DNA from: Anaeramoeba flamelloides
Taxonomy: Eukaryota; Metamonada; Anaeramoebidae
Direction of reading: 5' to 3'
DNA length: 64,000 nucleotides
NCBI GenBank assembly: GCA_027625915.1
Contig: JANTQA010000047.1
Coordinates: forward strand, 7,750,001-7,814,000
This document shows positions 45,606 through 57,102 of this stretch, in pieces. The notes under the pieces were generated by a model. The model was given only the letters and a program-made list of their open reading frames with translations, was not told where the DNA came from and did not search any database. Numbering within the stretch: position 1 is the first letter of the stretch; every line of letters begins with the position of its first letter. The position numbers were made by a program, and so were the translations under genes.

Positions 45606-46034
45606 ATAAAATCATTGACTATATTGTATTCTTTTATTTTTTTGTAAAATTCAAGGCAAATTGTATTTAAAATGAAAGGATTCAACTTCAATTTTAATAC
45701 TTCGAAAAACTAATGAACTATTTACTTTATTTATATTATTTTATTATGAATAAAAATAAATCAAAATTGTGTGAATTGTGTAAAAAAAAATTACAATTTA
45801 GAAATCATTAGATATTTAGACCATTTTCTCTGAAATTACGTAGCCGATGAAAATAACCGCAAAAAAATGATATCTGAATTAAAAAAATTAATATATCTAA
45901 TATATATATAAAAAATATCATTTCTAATATTATTACGAAAAAAGGTACATGATGTTTATTAGTCTTAGTCGGTAATAAACTTATTTTTGACTCTTTAATA
46001 AAATTCCTAAATAAAATTTTGTAAATTCAAGAAA
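45606..46034. other. A+T spacer, no gene seen
   Basis: Unique A/T-rich sequence with a short TA run near 45900-45910. Nothing supported. Confidence 0.45.
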
Positions 46035-46545
46035 TGTTTTCAAGTGTATTGGAGTATCAAAGAGTACTCAAGTTTTTTTTTGTGGTTTTCTGTTTTGTTT
46101 GTAAAGTTTTCTAGGTTTTTTTTGAGGTTTTCTATTTTATTTGTGAAGTGTTCTAGGTTTTTTTTTTACTTTTTGAAATAAACAAAAAATTTTAAAAAAT
46201 TTTCGGTTTATTCAGAAAGTAAAAAAACCCTAACAAAAATCTATTGATTTTCCAAATAAATAGAAAACTCAAAAAAACCTAACGAAAATCTATTTATTTG
46301 GAAAAACAATAGAAAACTCAAAAAAACCTAACGAAAATCAATAGATTTTCCAAATATTAGAAAATTCAAAAAAATCTAACGAAGAATCTATCTTTTTTCC
46401 AAATTAACAGAAAACTCAAGAAAGACTAAAAAAATTTTTTTTTAATTTAAGAAATAAAAATAAAATTTATTTAAATTTCTGTTAATTTTTCTAATTAAAA
46501 TAAACCCAACGTTAAACAAAAGGGGTTAATAACCCCACCCCCCCT
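46035..46545 (+). repeat. Hairpin-chain repeat family F, copy 4
   Basis: At least four near-identical modules, AAAACTCAAAAAAACCTAAC followed by GAAAATCTAT or GAAAATCAATAGATTTTCC, each with its own short palindrome. A T-rich inverse series lies at 46070-46170 (TTTTCTAGGTTTTTTTTGAG). The GAGTATCAAAGAGTACTC start corresponds to the GGTACTC...GGTACTT terminus of other copies, and a C-rich edge (CCCCACCCCCCC) closes it. Confidence 0.55.
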
Positions 46546-47089
46546 TAAACAAAAATAATCATTATAACTATAAAACCTCATACTTTTTTTCAAGATATTT
46601 TTATTTGGAAAAATACACAATTTTCTTTTAAACAATATTTTTGGATTTACCTTTAAAGCAATCAACTATTATATTGCAATTAAATTTTTATCATAAAAGT
46701 TTGACATTTTTCAAGATTTTCTTAAATATCAGATATTATAAGTATCAAGATTTTTGCAATATTACTACTCGGGAAAAAAAGTGAAATAAGAAAATAATCC
46801 CAAAATAATTTTTAATTGGGGAAACTTGAAAACCAGAAATCAGATCTATTAATAAAAGAAACAATAAATGATCAAAGACTTCGAGATGATTTCACAATAA
46901 CATTTTTTTTTAAGAATACCTTTTGGTATGGGACTTTTAATTAGTAAAAGGATAGTTTTATTTCAAAATTCTAAAATAGTTTGCTAATTATCAGTTGAAA
47001 AAGCTTTAAGAGGTTAGAAAGCCAATTACTAATGATTATTTGAGTAATTTTAATTCGACTTTTCACAGGGAAATTGATTTAAAATTATA
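46546..47089. other. A+T spacer, no gene seen
   Basis: Unique sequence with no recognised repeat. It lies immediately downstream (minus strand) of the protein-like remnant at 47090-47260. Confidence 0.4.
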
Positions 47090-47260
47090 AACATTACTAT
47101 TTGTATTGAACAGGAGTTGCGGTTCTTTGATTGATCTTTTACTAAAAGATTATTGAAAAAAGTGACTTTTATAAGAGATCTCCAAAAACCCGTCTCCTAC
47201 TTGAGGACCAAATCGGTTTAAATTGTTTTTGTTGAATACTTTATAAATAATTTAAAAGGA
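47090..47260 (-). pseudogene. Decayed or isolated exon, unidentified
   Basis: The minus strand reads NLNRFGPQVGDGFLEISYKS then HFFQ, one stop, then SFSKRSIKEPQLLFNTNS and NVYNFKSISL in the same frame. Composition is that of a folded protein. It could be an old exon of the gene whose exons lie at 47812-48291 on the same strand, but no splice signals join them. Confidence 0.3.
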
Positions 47261-47811
47261 AATTCTCTGCAGTTTATTGGTTTCTTCTTTTTAATTGGTT
47301 TTACTTTTACATTTTCAGTCTGTTTTTTAAATAAAAAAACATGTTAAACTTTTTTTATTTAATTGCAAAAGTGATTTTATAAAAAAAAATTACAATTTTT
47401 GAATATATTTACAAGTTAAGTCATCATAACCCTGACTTCAAAGATAACCCATTTTGTATATAACAAAGCCCAATTTAAAAAAAAAACTTGAAATAATAAA
47501 CAAAATTGATTTATTAAATCTTAATTTTGCCTTTAATAATGAAAATAAGAAAATTTTTTGTTAATTTAACAACAATTAATTGCTATGGGTTGAGAAATGT
47601 ATTTGGTTGATGCTGAATTCACATTTCAAAAAAGAAATATTTGGATGAAAATAAATCCATAAAGTTACCCAATTTAAATATCAAAATTACAAAAAAATAA
47701 TTAACACAAGATTCAAAAAATAGAACTACTTTGAAATAAAATGAGAAATCTTAAATTCTTCATATAAATTCTTTTTAATAATGGTTCAATTTTCATAGAA
47801 CACGTTAAATA

Positions 47812-48291
47812 TCAGCAGTTATTGATTTTTTTAAAAAAAGCAATAGCAATTGTTGTTTTTCGAGAGAAAAAACTATTAAAAAACACTAAACCCAAAACAA
47901 AAAACTTTTTTCCCTCTTCTGATATTTTCAAGTTTGAATTGGATTTTTGAAGATCGTATCTTTTCACTTCACTAGAAAATTTATCATTTTCAGGTACATC
48001 TGTACCTTCATCTAGTGTTTGTTTTAAGACTTGTTCCAAACTTTCATCTGGTATTGAAACTTCATCTTCAAAACAGTTGGTGTCTGGTAGGCTATTAAAA
48101 GAGTGAAATTGTTTCCTATCAACATCCAAAGTAATAAAAATTCAAATACAATAATAAAAAATGATCTAATATTTTTTGTACAAATTCTGTCATTTTAATT
48201 ATTTAAAAAAAAAGTAAAAATGTAACTGAATTTTTCCAACTCCTATTATATGATTACCTACTTTCATTGTCATTACATTCTTCACCAAAAG
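47812..48291 (-). CDS. Small spliced gene, acidic protein, unidentified
   Basis: A 34-nt exon (48291-48258, after TTTTAG, before GTAATC) joins in phase 2 across a 142-nt intron to an exon at 48115 that stays open to a stop at 47812. The joined protein reads FGEECNDNES, RKQFHSFNSLPDTNCFEDEV, SIPDESLEQVLKQTLDEGTD and so on: acidic, non-repetitive, followed by LKISEEGKK and a hydrophobic stretch (FFVLGLVFFNSFF) that could be a tail anchor or read-through into intron. The start lies upstream and was not found. No family is recognised. Matching phases and intron signals make this more than chance. Confidence 0.4.
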
Positions 48292-48618
48292 CTAAAATTT
48301 TTAATTCGAAAATTTAATATTTTTTTTAATTTCAAAAAGTCAATTGATAGGATCTTGAAACCAAAAGAAAGCATTTTTTTGTAATATTTTTTTTTTAGAT
48401 AAAGTGATCTGATATTTTTAGTAACTTGAAATTTTCACTTTTCTAATTTGACTTTTCTTTCTCAAAAACCCCTTTAAAACACCATTTTAAATCATTTCAT
48501 TCTATATTTTTATTTTAATAAATTTTGAAAAATATTTCATTAGTTTTAGCTTATTTTTTTCTATCCAGAAAAGAAAAGCTTATCCAAATACAACAATATT
48601 TGGTAAACAATATCGAAT

Positions 48619-49205
48619 ATGTTAAGTGGTGTAGATCTGAAAAATATAGCATCATTTTTTATATTTTTTTTCATATTTTTGCAAGAGAAAAATAACAAAA
48701 ATAGATTTCCATTTTCAAACATTTTCTCTATTAATTTTTATAATTTTGGGTTTATTTTGATTTCTACATTTACCAAATGGCTAAAATTAATAAGTACAAA
48801 CAATTTAATCGATGTTGCTACAAGAACAGTTAATGTTTATGAATTATTTGGTAATTTTTTATATTTATCTTGGCTATTATTTGTATAAAAAATGCAAAAA
48901 AAAATGAGTTAGTTTTCAATTACCCAATTCAAACACAGACCACAAATTTTACTTACATCTTTGTGAACTCCATTATCAAAGAAAAATTTAGAAAAAGGAA
49001 GTGAAAATATTTGCCCATTTTTAATTCAAATATAAATAAAATGTGTATGAATTTTTCTATTTCTCCTATTTTCAATACAAAAGAAAATTGGATCTTCAGA
49101 GTTTTTTGAAATTCTTGAATACCCTAACGAGATTGTCAATACTGTTTACTTTAAATTGGGGAATTGCAAAGGTTTATGTTAAAAGTCCAATACTTTAATT
49201 TGAGA
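48619..49205 (+). pseudogene. Protein-like region, unresolved gene or relic
   Basis: An 89-codon frame from ATG 48619 (MLSGVDLKNIASFF, then STNNLIDVATRTVNVYELFG) is followed in the same frame, after stops, by KKIGSSEFFEILEYPNEIVN then TVYFKLGNCKGLC at 49081-49182. Between them other frames also look protein-like. It may be a multi-exon gene whose junctions I cannot place, or a decayed one. On the minus strand a 54-codon ORF overlaps 48568-48730. No family is recognised. Confidence 0.3.
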
Positions 49206-49495
49206 TTTAACTTGTAAAAAATTTCATCTCTGTTATTTATTTAGACTATTAATTGCAAAATAAAAAGTTCAAAAACTTCATTCATTTTTCCAAAAAAAAA
49301 AAACAATAACCCCAAGATTTAAAAAAAAACATCAAAGAACCCAATTCTATTTAAGAAAATTAATAATTTTGAATTCATCTATTAAATTAAAGAATTTGAA
49401 ATTTTACAGGATTTTACACTTCTTTTTTTTGGAAAGCCGAATGAAAATTTCGTTTCATTTAATTTTGAAATAAATGATAAGTGCAGAAATCTGAC

Positions 49496-49608
49496 TTTCG
49501 GTACACTTAGATCACCCAAAATATATCAAAGTATTGAATACAAAAAGTTTAATTAAATTTTATCAAGCTCTCAAATCGTACTCTCCTTCTTGGAAATCTT
49601 GATTCAGT
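49496..49608 (+). pseudogene. Short decayed coding fragment
   Basis: The plus frame LSVHLDHPKYIKVLNTKSLI then KFYQALKSYSPSWKS ends in a stop. Trp, Pro and His content and the lack of repeats suggest a former exon. No start or partner. An M-like end (TTTTGGAAAGCCGAATGAAA) lies just upstream. Confidence 0.25.
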
Positions 49609-49639
49609 AATAAAAAAAAAGGGAAAATGAAAAGGGAGT

Positions 49640-50350
49640 GAAAAGTTTTTTTACTGTTTATTACTGATAAATTCTAATAAATTTCAAAAAATTATTAGTT
49701 CAATTTCCCTTTTTGTAATCCTTCGAACTGTTTCTTTTTAAACATTCCACAAAAAGAATATTTTGAAGAACAACTACAATGATCAAAATAAAGCGTGCAC
49801 AACGACTATTATCCGTTGTTTCAAAATATTATCCGTGCTTTTTTTTATTCTTGTACCAAGGCAACATCCAATCTACTAACAAATAGTATACCTAAGATCA
49901 AATCAATTTTGAAAGTAAAAGTCTGGTTATTTTCTGTAAAATTTAAATTATTCATGCAAATAGTTGAAAATTTTCCATAATATTCTCAATTTTTTTGATT
50001 TTTTTTGTTTTTTTTATGATTAAAATTTTATGAAAAATTTACTCTATTTTTTGAGATAAATTTTGCAATTTGATCCTTCATTTTTAGAATTACTTTTTCA
50101 ATAATAGAACTTTAAGAAACCAATACCATATTTTTTTAGGGTTTATTATTGGTTCCTTTGATTGGTTAATGTTTAGGTCTTCTTTAACAAAAAAACACGC
50201 TTTTTATTTTGAAACACACATTATATTTTTTTGCATGCTTTATTTTGACTACAATAATTTTACAGAGTTTCTTAACACTTGACTTTCTAAAATGCTTTAT
50301 TCAAAGCCCGAGCATAAAAATTTCAAAAAGGAAAATCAAGTAAAAATAAC
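49640..50350 (+). repeat. Family O copy interrupted by family G
   Basis: 49640-49776 and 50255-50350 together match the uninterrupted minus-strand copy at 6985-7225. The break falls inside AACTA|ATTTTACAGAG of the empty site. The intervening 478 bp is a complete G element flanked by TA. Confidence 0.65.
49777..50254 (-). mobile_element. Tc1/mariner-like MITE family G, copy 3, with TA duplication
   Basis: 478 bp from CAATGATCAAAATAAAGCGT to GCTTTATTTTGACTACAA, flanked by TA at 49775-49776 and 50255-50256. The empty site in repeat O has a single TA, so TA is the target-site duplication. This is the hallmark of Tc1/mariner insertion. Internal sequence as in the other G copies; non-coding. Confidence 0.8.
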
Positions 50351-51139
50351 CAAACATTTATTGCAATTTATCAGTATCAAAACACCAACCTGCAAAAGAA
50401 TTATTGAAAGCAATTTTTTTTAGTTTGAGTTATTACTTAATAGGTTCCTAAAGTTCTTTTTTTTTTTGCGGCAAAAGATCAGAAAAAAATCGACATTAAC
50501 TTTACATAAAAATTTGCAATTATTTTATGAAAAACAAGAGTAACACACCAAAATCACTAACTTCCACACAAAGGGTGGATGTTTTGTTTTTTACAGGATA
50601 TATTTATTACATTCCCCATCCTTAAATTAATTATGTTTTCTCTTGAATTGAAAGTTACACTTCAATTAAAAACACTTTTTTTCAGAAAATCTGCACACTC
50701 TTGTTACAAATTTTGACAAAAAATTTTGTTCTTAATTTTCCAAATATTAACTATTTTTATTGAGTTTTCTCTTAATTTTAATAATTTCCATTTTTTTACT
50801 TTTAAAATACTATTATCAACTCAAAATTGTTAAATTTTGAAATTATACCACAAAAAAAAACTCGAAATGGTCTTTGGTTTTATTCAATTTTTTTATTTAC
50901 TCTTGAGGATCTGAGTTTCCTTTTCAAAATAATGATTTCTAAATTTAATTATGCTCAATAATGAATTTCCTAAAAATATTTTGATATTGTAATTTACTAT
51001 TCCTTTCTGGAGGTTTAGAATTATTCGTTTACCTCATAATTGTTACTAAAAATGAAAAAGGAATTGGTTATTTCAGTATCTTGCTGTTTTTTACTGTTGA
51101 CAATTTTTTCTCAAACAAAAGTTTAATTCAGGTTTTATA
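50351..51139. other. A+T spacer, possible short relic
   Basis: A 32-codon ORF at about 50527-50625 (MKNKSNTPKSLTSTQRVDVL, then FFTGYIYYIPHP) stands out from the spacer but has no support. Otherwise nothing is seen. Confidence 0.3.
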
Positions 51140-51578
51140 AAAAAAAGCATGTTCCTTTTTTATCGAGAAACTCTTTAAATTAGTAAACCAAAGAAATTGT
51201 CAATAAACATTAATTAAATATGGTACTGATTTCTTAAAGTTATATTATTTCAAAATAAATTCTAAAAATATAGGTGCAAATTGCAAAATTTATCTCAAAA
51301 AATAGAGTAAATTTTTCAAAAAACTGTAATTATAAAAAATAACAAAAAATTTCAAAAAAACTGAGAAAATTATGAAAAATCAACAACTATTTACTTTGTA
51401 ATTTAAAATTTCCTTCAAATATCAAAATTAGTTGCAACTAAAAGATTTTTTGAACTTGGGAATACTATTTCGGTCATAAATTGGATTCTAATTGTGACCA
51501 TATCAAGCAAAAAGTACTGATTATATTTGGCAACATTAATTGTAACTTTTTTTACACTTTTTTTGATCACTCTTCGCC
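51140..51578 (+). mobile_element. Family G, copy 4 (left end worn)
   Basis: Shares TTGCAAAATTTATCTCAAAA, TCAATAAACATTAATTAAAT and TTTTTTTGATCACTC with the other G copies. The left terminus is eroded. Confidence 0.5.
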
Positions 51579-51630
51579 TTAAACCAAAACAGGAAAGTTA
51601 CTATAATTTAGAAACAATAAAACCACAAGA

Positions 51631-52067
51631 GTGTTTCATGTTACAGAATCACAGAAAGGTTTTCTGGAATTAGTTTTAATAAAAATATTTTACGTTTGTA
51701 TTTTGGAACAAAAAAATAAAAATAATTTTTATCTTTCCGAGTTACAACTCCAAAAGAGACTATTTTCAGAATGGCATTTTTGTTTAACTCAATATTGGTT
51801 TGTAAGAAATCAAAATGTTCAAATTCTTTTTCATTACGATTCATTAAAATTTGGTAAACTATTTTTCCAAAGATCTTTTTGGTTAGAGTTAGTTTCTAGA
51901 ATAACCGAGGAAAAGGGACTTTTTTCAAAAACCTCAAACACATAATTCAAAAAAAAATATTTATCTAATTGCGAAGCAATTCTCAAAAGCCAAGAACAGA
52001 ATAAAAAGCAAATTACTGTTTTAGAAAAAATGTCTTTTGCATGTTTCTCAAAGCAAAAACAACACAA
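51631..52067 (+). pseudogene. Protein-like region upstream of the PAS gene
   Basis: The plus frame MFHVTESQKGFLELVLIKIF ... LQKRLFSEWHFCLTQYWFVR ... FWLELVSRITEEKGLF, a stop at about 51943, then YLSNCEAILKSQEQNKKQIT in the same frame to about 52070. The minus strand also has two overlapping protein-like frames (52067-51834, 51844-51641), so the coding strand is uncertain. It might be a short gene, upstream exons of the PAS gene, or a relic. No domain recognised. Confidence 0.25.
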
Positions 52068-52157
52068 ATAAAATCATTTTTATTTTCTTTTGTAATTCAC
52101 TTTCTTAATATTTTTTAGAATTCAAAAAAAAACGATATTGGTAAGTCAACGATATTA

Positions 52158-53945
52158 ATGGGTAACTATTCTATAAAAACGTCACAAATAAAGGTTTTAA
52201 CAGAAGAAAAGTTTAATAGACACTTATCCAGAATCAAGAAACAAAACAAGGCGATTTGTTTACTCACAGAAAATGGCACATTTGTTGCTTATAATTTCCT
52301 TTTTCAAAACCTTTTACACATCACACAAACAAACATATTCGATCAGAGTATTCTTGAGTTTATTCCAAAAGTTCAACCACTAACAAAAAAAACAAGTATG
52401 AATCTTCTTCGTGACGAATTGAATCAATTACAAAAGTAAAAATTTTCACTTCTATTTTTTTTTTATTTTTCTTTTTGAATTTTTTTTTGTTTTTGTGCAA
52501 AAAAAATTGTCAACTGTTTCCTTTTGAAAAATATAACAAAAACAAAAATCAAAGCACAGTCTCTAAAAAGAATTTTCAAGAAATCTGATCAAGAGTTTTT
52601 TATACGCCAATTGAAAAATAAATGGACATAATTTTATTTCTGTTTCCCCCCAAAAAAAAACGAAAAACGAAAAACGAAAAACGAGAATTCAGATAAATTC
52701 TCAAAGGCTATCTGACAAATTAGTTTATTATTTGTTTCTATAAATGTTCAGTTTTCTCTCTCAATACCAATTTCCAAAAAACTAATTTTTGAGAATTTTT
52801 TTTTCAGCATAGTTTTGTTTTTTTAAATCACACTTCACTTTTTTTTGTTTTCACTCTCAAAAAAATAAAAAATAAAAAATAAAAAAAAATTTAATTTTTT
52901 TCCAAAAACAAAACCTTGAATCTTTCTAACCTATTTTTTTCTTTTAAAAACAATAAACCATCCAACTTTATCAAACAAAATTCTTTTTCTAAATTGTAGT
53001 TCAAAAAATGGATTTCAGGAATTTGAATTTTCATTTCAAACATACCGAGGCGAACACCCTATCCCCACAAGAACAATTCTTTCAATTTTCTGTGTCTCAA
53101 AAAAGATCTATTTTCAACTCGTCTCAAAACCCAAGCGGACCAAATGCGCCAACAAACGAACGAGGGAGTATGTCCAGAACGAAAATACCAACAACAAAAA
53201 AAAAATCCTCAATAATACATATCGGCCAATAGGAAGAAGCTATACGTATACCGGCGCCAACAGGCAACAGTCTTATCTTCAAAACACCAATAAGATTAGG
53301 AGGATACAGACCACTTTTTCTTCGAATTATAAGCCAATCATCATTCATAAAAACTTTACGAATAATCAAAGATTCAGGACACCAAATTTATTTTGCAAAA
53401 ACCAGCAATCCTTTTCGAACACAAAAATCAAACTAAGCGACAGTAGCGAAACCAATAATGGGAATAATAATAATTTTAATAATATTAATTTTAAAAATAT
53501 CAATCAACAACTAAGCAACAAATTATTAAATCAAAATTATTTTTTTAACAACAAAGATTTTCAAAATTTAAACGATCAGCAACAACCAATAGATGTCCAA
53601 CCACAAAAGAATAACTTTAGTTCCAACAACAACAGCCGAACAAGCGATTGCGAGGATAACGACGGAAGCACCGATAATGAACATTATAAGCATAAAAATG
53701 TTTTCACAAAAAAAATGGGAAATTTGAAATTAACACAACAAACAAAGGTATTAAATAAAAAATCAGAAGGAAGAATTAACCAGATTAGTTCCAAAATCGA
53801 GAATATAAAAAACATTATCAGGAATTTACAAGACCATCTCATCGAATATCAAGTTACAAACACAATGTATGACATTCAGGATCTTATCAAAAAAACAGAA
53901 AAATTTTACATTTTTCAATTCGAAAATTTGATCGAGAAAAAATAA
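52158..53945 (+). CDS. PAS-type domain protein with coiled-coil C-terminus
   Basis: Exon 1 is 52158-52435; the intron is 52436-52999 (564 nt, GTAAAAATT...TTGTAG); exon 2 is 53000-53945. Joining AA to T makes an Asn codon, and the 315-codon second exon is then open to TAA. It has no early in-frame ATG, which is why it is easy to miss. The product is about 407 residues. Residues 31-76 (KAICLLTENGTFVAYNFLFQ, then LLHITQTNIFDQSILEFIP) have the PAS pattern: a strand, the D/ENG turn, a Phe-x-Asn-Leu-Leu helix, then an IPK-x-QP end. The PAS core looks short, so it may be a half or divergent domain. PAS domains sense small ligands or mediate dimerisation. The middle is Asn/Gln/Lys-rich, and residues about 335-390 form a coiled coil (INQISSKIENIKNIIRNLQD). 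Partners are unknown. Confidence 0.72.
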
Positions 53946-55190
53946 CTAGACTTTTTAAAATAAATTCTTGCTTCACCAGAATGCAAAATAGTTGTATAAT
54001 ATAATGCTAAAATATTATCACGAGAAACAATACTCGTTTATACCATGATTTTGGAGAGGGATTGGTACCAATAGAATTGAATATATATATATAATAATGC
54101 TTTGCAAGTTTATTTAAAACAATCTTATGCGCTATTTATTTATTTGATCAATTTATGATAAATCTCTTGATTTCAAATTGTAATAATAGATTTACGGCAA
54201 ATATTAATGGAAATAATAATAATAATAATAATAATAATTTCATAAGAATACTGATACGAATTACAAGCATGAATATGTGTATTTTTATAGATGATAAATA
54301 TTAAAATATTGATATAGACCCTTAAGAAACACCCTTTTAAAACAAAAAAAGAATTAGATTAATAGCTTCATTTTTTTTTTTTGTTTTGAAACAGATTGTA
54401 ATTTTACGAAAAAAAAAAAAAAATTTAAATAATTTCTAATTTTAATAAGAGAAGACAATTACTTTTAATTTTTATTTCATTGATAATAATTCGGAGAGGA
54501 AAGCAACAGGTTAAAAAAAAAAATACAAATAATAAAACAATTAAGATTAAATAATTCATAAAACACCCACTGCTCATTTATATATTTATTACTAAATCCA
54601 ACTTAGTTATTTACATCATAAAATTTTGTATATTTTTTTAACAGTTACTTTGGGTGAATTTTACAGACCACTTTTACTTTATTTCTTCATTATATAAATT
54701 TCTTCTTCTTTTATTTATAAAAACAAAAAGCATATGCTTTTTAAAAAATATAGGATTGAAAAACCTAAAAAAATACAAAAAAATAAACAATACTTTTTTT
54801 AAACCTTTTTTAATTTTAAAAATTTGATTTTCGACATTTTTAACAGAGAATGCCATGCATTGAACATGAATATTTATTCAATTTTGAAAGATCTATTATT
54901 ATCTAAACGAAATTCCAAAAAATTGAATAAAGTTTAAAAAGGTTAAAGGATAACAATACAACACTTTACATCTTTTTTTTTGGAAGTAATTTTGAATTTA
55001 TAAACTAAACTATTTTTCATAAATTTTGACTCACTTTATAATGTTAATGGGGGTTGTTTTGAGGGTTTATTCCAGTATTCTTTACAAAAAATATTTTCAA
55101 ATTTTTGGATCAGAATCATTTTTTCTAATTTTGCAAATTTTAGTTTTGCTTTTTCAAATTTTTGTTTTTCTTTTTTTTTTCTTTTTTTTT

Positions 55191-55223
<33 letters not shown>

Positions 55224-55432
55224 CTTTTTTTTTTTTCTTTTTGTTTTTCTTTTTTTCTTTTTTTTAAAAAAAAAGATCCTGTGGAAAAAAAAAAGAGATC
55301 TTCGAAAAGAAAAATAATCACTAAGAAAATTTCGACTATGTAATGCCTTTGAAAATGGATTTAATTATTCATAAAAAATCTTTTTGTTCAACTTTTTTTC
55401 AGTGAAAGTTCAGTAATAAAAAATAGGTAATG
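53946..55432. other. A+T spacer with homopolymer blocks
   Basis: Short TA run near 54080-54093, an AAT microsatellite near 54213-54237, and an almost pure T/C tract at about 55140-55265. The 105-codon frame over that tract is poly-Phe and not a gene. A family P/Q-like left end (AAACTATTTTTCATAAATTT) lies at 55006. Confidence 0.5.
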
Positions 55433-55635
55433 CTCTTTTCAAAAATTGTGACTCACTTTTTTTTAGTTTTTGGTTTTATTTTTTTTAATTTTTAATATAT
55501 CAGGCTTTTATAGATTTAGAATGACTTAAAAGTTAATCACAAATCATATTTAGTTACTAATTGTTCTTGAATACTAAAGGATAATTTTTTTTTTTCAATT
55601 TATTATTTCAAGTGAGTCACAATTTTTGAAAAAGA
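55433..55635 (-). mobile_element. MITE family Q, copy 2
   Basis: 203 bp, CTCTTTTCAAAAATTGTGAC to GTCACAATTTTTGAAAAAGA then G, with arms inverse of one another. It matches 32099-32303 inverted (CTTGAAATAATAAATTG shared). Non-coding. Confidence 0.65.
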
Positions 55636-55679
55636 GTTTATTTCATTTTTTGTCTTTTTTATTTTGTTTTCATTTCCCT

Positions 55680-56066
55680 TTTTTCCAGTTACATAATCTG
55701 TTTATTTCAGGTGGGAAACTATTGTACAATGATTGATATAAGGTTAAAGTTGATTTTGTTCAATAGAAAAATTAACTAAAGATTAATAGATGATATCCAC
55801 ACTTTTAATCGATCAAAAATGTTGGTGAAAAGTCAACAAATTTACCAATACATTTTTTTTTCAGCTCGTTTCATTATTTTGGATACACTAATTTTTGTTT
55901 TTGAGTTTTATATTTTTTTCTTTTATTTGGATAAAAATCTTTACTTATCAAAACTTTAATACCGTTTAACTTTGACTGGTTTAATACCACGTTTGGGAAA
56001 ATAGGATAAATGTGAAAATTGTTTTTTGCATATTTTTGATTTTGGGCGTGTCAAAATTTTAGGAAC
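55680..56066 (+). mobile_element. Mariner-like MITE family I, copy 2 (left end lost)
   Basis: Matches copy 1 in direct orientation (GATATAAGGTTAAAGTTGAT, TTAATCGATCAAAAATGTTG, then GTGTCAAAATTTTAGGAAC as right end). The left terminus is not found next to the family Q insertion. Confidence 0.5.
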
Positions 56067-57102
56067 TGTGTTTATTCATGAAACGCCAAATTTATTTTCA
56101 AAGAGAAAAAACAAAAATCCATAAGAACATACCTCTTTTTCGCATGTAATTTGGAATTTAAAGTTTTTTTTTAATTGAAATTAACTTTATTTCAAAAATA
56201 GTGACTTTCCTAAAATAATAAACTAAAAAAAAAATTTTTTTTTTTTTGAATTCAATAACAATTAATTACCAAATCTTATTGAAAATTCACTTTTTAGTCT
56301 AAATTCAAAACCCAGGTATTTTTAAATCTATAAAAAATGAAAAAAAAATCTAAAAAAAAGACAATCTTAATTTATGAAAAGAAAATTACATATTTTGGAC
56401 AAATAAATTTCCAATAAATACCGAATAGAAGATTTTTTACATATCAATAAATTGGAACTTTAAAAGTCAATATATTTACTGGATTTTTTTAATTTTTTTT
56501 TTTCATTTTTGAATATAATAATATATTTTTTCAATTTAACTTTATGAAAAAAAAAAGAAAAAAATCATTAAAAAATTGTTTTTTAGAATCAAGAATTTAT
56601 ACAAGTAAATAAATACATTTTTTATTTTTTGAGTACCACCATTTATGTAAAACAGAATTCTTCAAATCATTTCTTTAATAAATTATATTGATATAGATAT
56701 AAATACTAGAGTGAGATATATTAAAGAATAATATTTTTTCATACCAACAGAAAAATAGAATTTTAAAAAATCAATGGATTGATCAATAAAAAATGTATAA
56801 AATTCATTTATTACTTGATCTTATCTGTAAAATCTGATACAATTATTTCCCCTTTCTTGGTTACTTGGTTTTCTATCTTTATGAAAAACTTTTTATTAGA
56901 AAATTTTGGATGACACAAACAAAGTTTTTATTTCAAAAGAATTTCCAAAATGAAATTAAAAATACAGTTTTCAGTTAATTCATCTTATTCTAGTATCGGA
57001 TTCAAGAAAATAGGATATTTTTTGAATTCTTCTTCTGGAAATGAAGATTTATTTGACAAATACCTTGTCTTTTATAATTATTTATGTTTCATTAAAATTA
57101 AA
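56067..57102. other. A+T spacer, no gene seen
   Basis: Homopolymer-rich spacer. A 65-codon ORF at 56950-57147 reads into the end of the next family I element and is not supported as a gene. Confidence 0.45.

Noticed and set aside
47600-47640. Minus-strand CAG followed by a frame ending …CC, like a Rab tail
   Set aside because: No Rab G-domain motifs anywhere upstream; a two-cysteine end by chance is likely.
55026-55343. 105-codon frame
   Set aside because: Poly-Phe translation of a T/C tract; no protein character.
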